Below, in pieces: positions 54,486 through 64,000 of a DNA stretch of 64,000 bases. The notes beneath the pieces are model-generated. The model was given only the letters and a program-made list of their open reading frames with translations. It was not told the origin of the DNA and searched no databases. Positions within the stretch are counted from its first letter, which is position 1, and each line of letters starts with the position of its first letter. The stretch is from Acestrorhynchus altus (lineage: Eukaryota > Chordata > Actinopteri > Characiformes > Acestrorhynchidae): assembly GCA_034509495.1 (NCBI GenBank), contig CM067502.1, positions 51,508,280 to 51,572,279 on the forward strand, in the 5' to 3' direction. Both the position numbers and the translations under genes were made by a program.

Positions 54486-57400
54486 ATCCAGGTGTCTTTC
54501 CATTTGCTTCTGGCAGCGGTTCCTGGCTAGAAAACAACTTTGCTTGCTTCTGCTGTACACCTTGGAAGAGCTTGAAGGTGTAAACGCAAATTTCTCCAGC
54601 GTGAGTAAAATCAGCTTGGCAGCAGTTGTACATTCTTTGGAGGTATGCTGTAATCTAATATTACAGATGCTGATGGCTGGTCATTGTGATGTTTTGCAGT
54701 TGGAATCTTTGGACCTGCTGACCCCCACCCAAGCTGCTCAACTCACTCTGACCTCTGGAGCACTGAACAGCACAAGTCAGATCAGCCTAGTCTTTGATCT
54801 ACTGAAGATAGGGATGCCTTGAATCTGGTTTGACTTTTTCTACAGCCTCACTAGTGCTTGAATGTAGAGTGATGGGCCTAAACTACCTCACACGTGTTGC
54901 CCAACTGCTCTTGGAGTGAAGCGACATCGGGGAGTGACGAGGGACACTGGATTGAGAGATAAGCATTCACACGTGTGGCTGTTTCTCTGCAGGCTCACCT
55001 TATTATCATCCCTGCTGTAGAGATGTGATGATGAATCCAGACCTTCAGATGTCGTCAGCGAGTTTCCACGCGGCACCTCTGACTGGATAGAAGTGGTTTG
55101 ACATCAAGCTGGTCCCTGTCTTCCCAGTTCCACGACCGACATGCTGGTGGTGGCCATCCCAACACTTTCAACTACTCCATCTACCAAGTCATGTGAGTCT
55201 GTAGTTTCAAAACTGTAATTCACCAACATTATCTCACCTACTACCTGAATCACCTAGAAATAAATGCTGTGCAGACATACATTTGGAGTGGCTGAACCAT
55301 TGGCAAGTCAGTTTCTCCTTAAAGGCAATGTCCTTTTATTTGCAGTGTTTGGGACTGAGCCACGTCTTCCCCTCAAATTGGCCCCCCCACCAGAGCGAGA
55401 CAGAAATAACACAGGTTTTACTGAATTTCCTGAAGGAGTTTGCTACAAGTTCAATGCCAGGTACCTTCCTTTGCACGCTTCCGCTTCAGGAATGCCATTT
55501 GCAGCATCTCTTGCTGTCACACGTCTCTCAGATGCAGTTGCCTTGTTACATGACTGGGACCTGTGCTAGCTATCCTTTTTTTCCCGTTTCATTCTCTTTG
55601 CAAACAGATTGCAGAAAGGATATCCACAATGAGGCTGACTGGCTCACCATCAACTTGGGTCTGTTCTGGACAATGGCAAGCTACTCTGACCTCCAGATTT
55701 CAACATCTCTGTGGTAACGTTCCTTCTCTGCCTCATTGACACTGGCTTAACACCGGCAAGAATCATGGAGAAATTCATCGCTTTGATCCAGCAATTTAGA
55801 TTGCTGTTTTCTGTCAAAGAACATCAGGCGGTCAGAGGAGTGCTTACACATTCAAGAGCAATTCCTTTATTATTTCCTTTAGGTGGCACTTCTGGACTCC
55901 CTTTCTCCAGAACAGAAGGCAGAACTGATACTAGATCCATCCAGTGGGGCTCTAGAAAATGAGACTTTAGTGAGAGGAAGCCATGATCGGGATGCTGTAG
56001 TCTTCAGGCGGAGCAGCTCAATGTGTTCTTTCGGATTTTTGTCAACATCACCAAAGAGGTTAGCCAACCCACGTTGGAAACTACATGTGGGAAACAGCTA
56101 ACGCAACAACACCGAGACATAACATTTATGTAATGGTCCTAATCCTGTAAACTACTTCCTCTAGGAGCACATTGACTTCATTGAAAACACAGCTGTGAGG
56201 GACACAATCCTGAACCTGACCTTGACTGCTCTTGCTGCTGATTTTGACACCTTCCAAACAAGTCAGTTTGAGTTGTGGTTCCAAGAAGAGATCTCTTCGT
56301 TCTGCTGGCCAGTTTCCAACCCTTCTGGCTGGCCGTGATCCCAACAAACCTCAGCTGTGACTCCTACTAAGGCAATGTGAGTGACTCTTTTCAGTTTCAT
56401 TTACTTGGACTACATTTGAAACCTCTTTTGGCTCCTATGGTTGGGAATAAAAGTGGAGTAACTGAATGTTGTCTGCTTAACACAGTTTAGAGGAGCATGG
56501 ATATGGAGTCTGGCAGTTCTTCTCGACCTTGAACAGGAACTCAGGTTGAGCAGAAACATGCTGACCCACTCTTTGCCAATAGGTATATATGAGAATCTCA
56601 AGTTCCCTGAAGACTTAACTGTGTTTGCCATCCCCTTCCACTGACTGAATGCCATATTTTCCTGCTGTAGGTTGCAGCTCCTTCCCTGTTGGTGTGGTAA
56701 TGTAATCCTCTGTGAGGCCGTTTGTCTTATGACTGTACATGAAACGTTTAACCACTTTAGCAACCTTTCTCTCCATCTGTTTCTCTTTAGTGCAAAGGAG
56801 ACTTGCCCTTAGATGGTAAGTCATAACAATCTTACTTTCTATATATTTCTAACCGTACAGGTCATGTGAGGGGACAAATTCATCTGAGTAGGCTGATGTC
56901 AATTTTTATCATGAAGTTGCTTTCTTCTTGCAGAACAAAGTCTTTGTCAAGGTGTCGGCAGGTGAGTCTTGGCGGTTTCAATGGATCAAAATGTCTAGCC
57001 TTCTGGAAATGATAACAGGTGATGAAAATGACGTTTCTTTCTCCACAGTCATCTACCTCAGGTTAAGCCTCATGAGTATCTCTGCACGAAGCTCTGCAGC
57101 TTCAGCATCTCTGAATACGCTTGTTCTTCAGTAGACCACTATGAATTAGCAACAAAAAATGCCTCTGCCCATTCATGTCTGTCTGCGGCATGTCGGTACA
57201 TCTAACATCTTTTTTTTTCTCTTTAGCACCTTCTTGTGTTTCAAAGGTTGAAGCTCTGTCCTCCAGTGACCTTGTCACGAGTGTTGACCCTGTGACCTGT
57301 ATGCTGCTGGACCTGCAGGGTGTGATTTGAGCTTTCTTCAAGTTGAAGCATCTCTGGATGAAGCCTTGGATGAGCTCTCTAACATGGTAGATAACGATGA

Positions 57401-58021
57401 GAAGTCATGACAAAACAGAAACATTTGGAGTGAATTGTACATTGAAACATGTACTTTCTCTTACAGACCCTCAACATCAGACTGCCTGGCCCCAATGTTC
57501 TTGAAGTGCCATCGGTGGGGTGAGAATCCATAACTTCAGTGCACAGCTGACAGATGCCGTCTTCATTACCGAGTGGTTCCAGAAGAGGCTCAGACCATTT
57601 TTGTCAACAGTGTCCACAGACTTCCTCTCCTGTCTCAGTTCCAAGAACTTCCAATATGTTCCTACCAAGCTGTGTAAGTATGGAGAGAGGAATTTCACAG
57701 CTAGCATTATGTCATGCAGTTTGTGAAGAGAAACCATACCATCCAACACAGGATCTGATGTTTTCTCCTACAACTTAGGGTGGAGGCCCTTAGCAGTCAA
57801 GATCAACTCATGGAGGCACAGCAGAAATGGGCTGTCTTTAATTATTTCATCTATCCTTTCCTCTCAAGAGATGACCTTCCAGTACGGAGAAATATTACCT
57901 TCATCCCATCTTCTATCATGTTGTATCTTCAAGGTTACAAGTCTTGAAAATACTTCGCAATAGACCATGCTCTCCTTGAAATATTCAGATTCCACTCTCT
58001 GCTCCTTTGTTTTCATTGTAG
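54486..58021 (+). CDS. Array unit 6 (15 exons, 3536 bp)
   Basis: Exons: e1 54486-54600, e2 54700-54863, e3 54993-55192, e4 55346-55460, e5 55608-55713, e6 55883-56058, e7 56165-56376, e8 56486-56582, e9 about 56671-56696, e10 about 56791-56815, e11 56934-56961, e12 57049-57130, e13 57247-57386, e14 57467-57673, e15 57779 to about 57881. e6 begins VALLDSLSPEQKAEL, a variant of the usual VPLVGSLSPEQK. e7 has the AADFDTFQ variant of unit 2. Confidence 0.78.
56934..56961 (+). CDS. Representative microexon e11 of the array unit
   Basis: 28 bp, reading QSLCQGVG between split codons. Acceptor cttcttgcag; donor GCAG|gtgagt. Ideal length also at 39433, 46430 and 60445. Three consecutive microexons (e9-e11) are an unusual feature of the unit. 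Confidence 0.8.
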
Positions 58022-61000
58022 ATCCCGGGTGTCTTTCCATTGCTTCTGGCAGCAGTTCCTGGCTAGAAAACAACTTTGGCTTGCTTCTCACAACTATACC
58101 ACCATGGAAGAGCTTGAAGGTGTAATAGCCAATTTCTCTCCAGCGTAGTAAAATCAGCCAGCAGCAGTTGTACATTCTTTGAGGTATGCTGCAATCTAAT
58201 GGCCACAGATACTGATGGCTGGTCATTGTAGTGTTTGCAGTTGGATCTTTGGACCTGCTGACCCCCACCCAGCTGCTCAACTCACTCTGACCTCTGGAGC
58301 ACTAGACAGCACAAGTCAGATCAGCTAGTCTTTGTCCTGACTGAGAATGGGGATGCCTTCCAGAATCTGGGCCGACTTTCACCACTGCAGCCCTCACTGA
58401 TGTGAATGTAAGTGATGGGCCTAAACTACCTCACACATGTTGCCCAACTGCTCTTGGAGTGAGGCGACATCGGGGAGTGATGAGGGACACTGGATTGAGA
58501 TAACATTCACACGTGTGGCACTGTTTCTCTGCAGGTTGACCTTATTATCATCCCTGCTGCCAGAGATGTGATGATGAATCGAACCTTCCAGATCGTCAGC
58601 AGCGAGTTTCCACACTTTGACACCTCTGACTGGATAGAGTGGTTTGACATCAAGCTGGTCCCTGTCCTTTGATTTCTGGCCGACATGCTGGTGAGTGGCC
58701 ATCAACGCCTCTTTCTCCATCTCCAAGTCATGTGAGTCTGTAGTTTCAAAACTGTAATTCACCAACATTATCTCACCTACTACCTGAATCACCTAGAAAT
58801 AAATGCTGTGCAGACGCTACATTTGGGTAAGCTGAGACCATTGTGATCAGTTTCTCTTAAGACAATGTCCTTTTTACTGCAGTGTTTCAGGACTGAGCAC
58901 GTCTTCCTCAAATGACCCCCACCAGGGCGATTTGAAATAACCTGAGTTTTACAAGATTTCCTGAAGAGTTGCACCACAAAGTTCAATCACCAGTACATGC
59001 TCCTTTGCACTTCGCTTCCAGGAATGCATTTGCAGCATCTCTTGCTGTCACCGTCTCTCAGATGCAGTTGCCTTGTTACATGACTGGGACCTGTGCTAAT
59101 ATCCTTTTTTTCCCGTTTCATTCTCTTTGCAAACAGATTGCAGAAAGGATATCCACAATGAGGCTGACGGCTCACCATCAACTAGGTCTGTTCTGGACAA
59201 TGACAGCTACTCTGACCTCCAAAATTTTAAACATCTCTGTGGTAACGTTCCTTCTCTGCCTCATTGACACTGAAAAACCTTACCGCACAAAATCTTGGAA
59301 ATTCCTTTGATCCAGCAATTTAGATTGCTGTTTTCTGTCAAAGAACATCAGGCCGATTGAGGGAATGCAACACACATTCAGAGCAATTCCTTCATTATGT
59401 CCCTTAGGTGCCACTTGTGGGCTCCCTTTCTCCAGAACAAGCCAGGCGATCGCCAGCCCTCCAGTAGAATACAGAATAGAGCTTTGGTGAAGAAGCCATG
59501 GTCGGGATACTGTCGTCTTCAGGCCAAAACAGCTCGATATGTTCTTTGGGTTGTCAGCATCACACAAAGAGGTTGCTTCTTCCACGTTGAAACTACATGT
59601 GGAAACAGCTAGCACCCAACAACACCGAGACATAACATTTATAATGGTCTAATCCTGTAAACTGCTTCTCTAGGAGCAGTGACTTCATTGAAAGCACTTG
59701 TATAAAGGGACACAATCCTGAACCTGACACTGACTGCTCTTGCTCCCAATTTTGACGTCTTCCAAACAAGTCAGTTTGAGTTGTGGTTCCAAGAGAATCT
59801 CTTCGTTCTGCTGGCCAGTTTCCAACCCTTCACAACAATCAATGATCAACAAACCTCCAGCTGTGACTCCTACAAGGCAATGTGAGTGGCTCTTTTTAGT
59901 TTCATTACTCGGACTACTTTTGAAACATGTACTGGATCATATGGTCAGGAGCAAAAGTCAAGTAATGTTGTCTGTTTAACACAGTTTGAAGGGCATGGAC
60001 ATGAGCCTGGCAGTTCTTCCACTGGACCTTGAACAGGAACTCAGGTTGAGCAGAAACATACTGACCCACTCTCTTTTGCTAATAGGTATATATAGAATCT
60101 CAAGTTCCCTGAAGACTTAACTGTGTTTGTAGCATCCCCCTCCCATTGACTCAATGCCACATTTTCCTTACTCCTCTCTAGGTTGCACAGCTCCCTTCCC
60201 TGTTGGTGTGGTAAGTAATCCTCTGTAAGGAACTGCATTGTCTTATGACTGTACATGAAAACTTTTAACCCTTGCTAACATGCTTTCTCTCCATCTGTTT
60301 CTCTTTAGTGCAAGGAGACACCCTTAGATGGTAAGTCATAACAATCTACTTTCTATATTTCTAACCGTACAGGTCATGTGAGGGACAAATTCATCTGAGT
60401 AGGCTGATGTCAATTTTTATCATGAATTTGCTTTCTTCTTGCAGACCAAAGTCTTTGTCAAGGTGTCGGCAGGTGAGTCTTGGTGTTTTAAATGGATCAA
60501 AATGTCTAGCCTTCTGGAAATGATAACATGAGTGATGAAAATGACGTTTCTTTCTCCTGATCATCTACCTCCAGATTCAGCCTCCATGGAAGTATCCTCT
60601 GCACAGCTCTGCACTTCAGCATCTCTGAATAAAGCATTCTTCAGTAAGACCACTATGAACCAGCAGCAGAAAATGCCTGCATTCCATGTCTGTCCTGCTG
60701 ACATGTCCGACCACACAACTTCTCGCTTATCTTTGCCTCTTTGCTTACACCTTCTTGTTTTAAAGGTTAGGCTCTGTCCTCCAGTGATCTTGTGACAGTG
60801 ATGACCTGTGACCTGGCCAGCAACATGGACTCCAGCAGGGCAATTTGGAAGCTTTTCTTCCAAAAGTCTGAAGCATCTCTGGATGACCTTGAGTAGACTC
60901 TAACATGGTAGATAGCGATGGAAGTCATGAAAGCAGAAAACTTTTGGGTAGATTGTACAGTGAAACCCATACTTTCTCTTACAGACCCTCAACATCAGAC

Positions 61001-61521
61001 TGCTAGCCCCAATGTTGTACAGTGTATCAGTGGTTGAAAGTCATAACTTCAGTGGCTGCACAGCTGACAGATGCCAAATCTTCATTACCAGTGGTTCCAG
61101 AAGAGGCTCAGACAATTTGTCAACAGTGTCACAGACTTCCTCTCCTGTCTCATTCAGAACTTCAGCTGTAATTCCCTGCAAGCTGTAAGTATGGAGAGAG
61201 AGAATTTCTGGCTGGCATTTATGTCATGCAGTTTGTGAAGAGAAACCATACCATCAACACAGGATCAGATGTTTTCTCCTACACAACTTAGAATTGGAGG
61301 CCCTTAGCAGTCAAGATCAACTCATGGGCTGAAATGGGCTGTCTTTGATGCTTCCATCTATCCTTTCTCTCAGAGATGACCTTCCAGGTGCGGGAATGTT
61401 GCCTTCCATCACATCTTCTATCATGTTGTATCTTCGAGGTTTACAAGTCTTGAATACGCAAATGAACCATACTCTACTTGAAATATTCAGATTCCCTCTC
61501 TGCTCTTTGTTTTCATTGTAG
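58022..61521 (+). CDS. Array unit 7 (15 exons, 3500 bp)
   Basis: Exons: e1 58022-58144, e2 58241-58407, e3 58535-58731, e4 58883-58993, e5 59137-59241, e6 about 59408-59571, e7 59674-59881, e8 59985-60085, e9 60182-60210, e10 60309-60330, e11 60445-60472, e12 about 60561-60643 (acceptor AG reads GA), e13 about 60766-60907, e14 60985-61184, e15 about 61292-61387. e9, e10 and e11 are clean. e13 has the GTGACAGTGATG and GACTCC markers. Confidence 0.75.
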
Positions 61522-62213
61522 ATCCACGGGTGTCTTTCCATTTAGCTGTGATTCCTGGCTGAAAACAACCCCTTCTCCCAGCACTATGCCACACCTTGGA
61601 CTTGAAGGTGTAAACGCAAATTTCTCCAGCGTGAGTAAAATCAGCTTGGCAGCAGTTGTACATTCTTTGGAGGTATGCTGTAATCTAATGGCCACAGATG
61701 CTGATGGCTGGTCATTGTGATGTTTTGCGGTTGGGATCTTTGGACCTGCTTGTTACAGCTGCTCAGCTCACTCCTGACTCTGGAGCTGAACGGCACAAGT
61801 CAGATCAGCCTAGTCTTTGTCGACTGAAAGTGGGGATGCCTTCCAGAATCTGGGCGACTTTCTCACAGCCCTCACTGATGTGAATGTAAGTGATGGGCCT
61901 AAACTACCTCACACGTGTTGCCCAACTGCTCTTGGAGTGAGGCGACATCGGGGAGTGATGAGAACACTGGATTGAGATAACATTCCCACGTGTGGCACTG
62001 TTTCTCTGCAGGCTCACCTTATTATCATCCCTGCTACGAGAGATGTGATGATGAATCGAACCTTCCAGATCGTCAGCAGTGAGTTTGCACACTTTCAGAC
62101 CTCTGACTGGATACAGTGGTTTGACACCAAGCTGGTCCCTGTCTTCCCAGTTTCACGACTGACATGCTGGTGGTGGCCATCAACAACTTTCAACTATCAT
62201 CCCTGCAAGTCAT
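61522..62213 (+). CDS. Terminal partial unit 8: exons e1, e2 and e3
   Basis: e1 61522-61630 (noisy), e2 61731-61885 (its acceptor reads gcgg instead of gcag), e3 62012-62213. After e3 the intron changes to a different sequence (gtgagtgatttagtttttc) that leads to the long minisatellite. This marks the 3' end of the homogenised array. Confidence 0.75.
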
Positions 62214-62507
62214 GTGAGTGATTTAGTTTTTCATGAGTTAAACAATAAGATCCTTCTCATTTAAAGCCATTTCAATCACATTTCACGTATGTCTCTGTAT
62301 CATGAACTCTTAGAGCCCAAGAGATGCATAGCAGGCAATTATATATTGTTTCTATGCTTCATATCTCAGCATCAGTATAACTGAAGATAAACACATATAA
62401 CAAACTACAGACTTACCTATATAACCCTGATCTCATCATTGTCTGTTTAATTATCAGAGAGTAATTCACTCATTTCCAACTGAAATTATCCCACTTTAAT
62501 TTTATAC

Positions 62508-63670
62508 CACAGAGAGAGGGGCGGGGCTGATTCTCAACCTGCATACAGACTCTGACTGATCAGAGAAGAGGGTGAGCTAATTCTCAGCCTGCATGCAGAC
62601 TCTGGCCCCAGTCAGAGAGAGGGGCGGGGCTGATGATCAGCCTGCACAGACTCTGACTGATCAGAGAGAGGGGCGGGGCTGATTCTCAACTGCATGCAGA
62701 CTCTGACAGTGAGAGAGAGGCGAGGGCTAATTCTCAGCTGCATACAGACTCTGACTGATCAGAGGAGGGGCGGGGCTGATGATCAACCTGCACACAGACT
62801 CTGACTGATCAGAAATGAGGCTGATTCTCAACCTGCATACAGACTCTGACTGATCCAGAGAGAGGGGCGGGGTTCATACTCAACCTGCATGTGAGCTCAT
62901 TGATCAGAAGAGAAATGGGGCTGTTCGATCAGCCTGCATAGACTCTGACTGATCAGAGAAGGCCAGGCTGATGATCAACCTGCATACAGACTCTGACTGA
63001 TCAGAGAGAGGCGGGGCCTGATTCTCAACCTGCATACAGACTCTGACTGATCAGAGAGAGGAGGGGCGGGCTTTGATGATCAACCTGCATGCAACTGACT
63101 GATCAGAGAGAGGGAAGTGGGATGATAAGTCCTTCATTACAGACTCTGACCCAGTCAGAGAGAGGCGGGCTGATGATCAACCTGCATACAGACTCTGACT
63201 GATCAGAGAGAGAGGCGAGGCTGATGATCAACCTGCATACAGACTCTGATCGCAGAGAGAGGAAGTGGGGCTGATGATCGCCTGCATACAGACTCTGACC
63301 CCAGTCAGAGAGAGGGGGGCGGGGCTGATGATTAACCTGCATACAGACTCTGGCTGAGTCAGAGAGAGGGGCGGGAGCTGAGTAGTCAACCTACGCCACA
63401 GACTGACTGATCAGAGAGAGGCCGGGGCTGATGATCAACCTGCGTGCAGACTGACTGATCAGAGAGAGCAGGCCCGGTAGTCAACCTGCATACAGTGACT
63501 GATCAGAGAGAGGGGGCGGGGCTGATGCTCAACCTGCGTACAGACTCTGACTGATCAGAGAGAGGGGGCGGGGCTGACGATCAACCTGCATACAGACTCT
63601 GACTGATCAGAGAGAGGGGGCGGGGCTGATGATCAACCTGCGTACAGACTGACTGGTCACAGAGAGGGAG
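62508..63670 (+). repeat. 52-bp GC-box minisatellite, about 22 units
   Basis: The largest of four copies of this repeat in the window, inside the intron that follows the last array unit. Units differ by small losses similar in style to those of the arrays. Intact units hold a GGGGCGGGGC box. Confidence 0.9.
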
Positions 63671-63689
63671 CTGGGCTGATGCTGAACGT

Positions 63690-63900
63690 GTATACCTCAA
63701 AAAGTCTTTATAAAAAACAGAAAAAAAATGTAGGTGCAAGTAAATTTTTGATCAAAATATGGTCAATCATTCATACAAATTTTTAATTCTGTTAATATTT
63801 CCATCTCAAACGATGACAAATTAGAGTAGTCTAGAATCTCCTAATAAGTATCAATATCTGGTATGTGTGTCTCCTATAAATACTTTTCTCTTTTTGTTGT
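63690..63900 (+). mobile_element. Flank of the minisatellite-bearing dispersed element
   Basis: catacaaatttttaattctg, then ctagaatctcctaataag, then gtgtctcctataaatac, matches 20050-20170 with moderate divergence. Confidence 0.55.
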
Positions 63901-63959
63901 GAGTAAAAATACATCAGACTATACCAGTAAAATTCAGCTCTCTTTTTTTTTTCAACCAG

Positions 63960-64000
63960 TGTCAAAGGACTGAGCAGCATTTCTGCAATGATGCCAGAGA
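63960..64000 (+). CDS. First exon after the array, cut by the window end
   Basis: After ttttttcaaccag it reads VKGLSSISAMMPE in the phase left open by e3 at 62213. It is homologous to array exon e4 (VSGLSHVFPQMTP) but clearly diverged. In giant fish mesothelin-like proteins, as I remember them, a VKGLSSI segment precedes the CYTGGSF mesothelin-type end, so the gene probably continues in that way. Confidence 0.75.

Noticed and set aside
33418..62213. Numerous frameshifts taken as proof that the array is a pseudogene
   Set aside because: The same style of error occurs in the unrelated mucin array and is absent from unique exons, so consensus error is more likely. Splice sites and phases are conserved across copies.

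Overview
The window is animal genomic DNA, almost certainly from a teleost fish. It has spliced genes with GT/AG introns, many CA/TG microsatellites, several decayed Tc1/mariner copies, and proteins of the large fish-specific branch of the mesothelin/stereocilin/otoancorin superfamily. One long-inverted-repeat element (14.96-15.26, 19.16-19.28 and 29.68-30.07 kb) resembles repeats I remember from catfish and tetras, so an otophysan host is a tentative guess. There are no bacterial, plasmid or viral genes, no CRISPR array and no RNA gene I can support. All supported coding sequence is on the + strand.

Locus 1 (1 to about 25.2 kb) is the 3' part of a mesothelin-like gene. It opens inside a giant mucin-like exon (1-10947), mostly a 60-bp (20-residue) Thr/Ser/Asn-rich tandem repeat with one N-glycosylation sequon per unit. 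Between 11.2 and 14.1 kb are recognisable but frame-broken exons: one superhelical-type module, then the first mesothelin-type exons. From 14304 to 25225, twenty exons join in phase without a single frame break (2723 nt; 906 codons plus stop) and end in a short hydrophobic tail that may be a GPI signal.

The spacer (25.2-33.4 kb) holds transposon remnants, microsatellites and a 500-base run of N at 32918-33417, next to (ATT)n.

Locus 2 (33.4 kb to beyond the window end) is a tandem array inside a second gene of the same family. A unit of about 3.5 kb, containing 15 small exons, occurs in seven complete copies (e1 starts at 36997, 40522, 44028, 47539, 51002, 54486, 58022 and 61522), with partial copies at both ends. 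Expected exon lengths sum to 1815 nt, 605 codons, so each added unit keeps the reading frame. Single-base markers show a partial two-unit (about 7 kb) higher-order pattern. A diverged downstream exon begins at 63960, so the gene continues out of the window, presumably into its own mesothelin-type end.

Two cautions apply. Both repeat arrays carry dense small indels and a recurring 'gctt/tgct' type replacement, which looks like unpolished long-read consensus error, so frameshifts there should not be read as pseudogenes. The block 33.4-34.7 kb is a near copy of the array's last block (61.5-62.8 kb) joined abruptly to the middle of a unit at about 34735, with exons e4 and e5 missing; this may be a misassembly or a rearrangement.

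If real, the two loci are neighbouring head-to-tail paralogues encoding very large secreted or membrane-anchored glycoproteins: a module array, a mucin stalk in at least one of them, and a mesothelin-like C-terminal domain.
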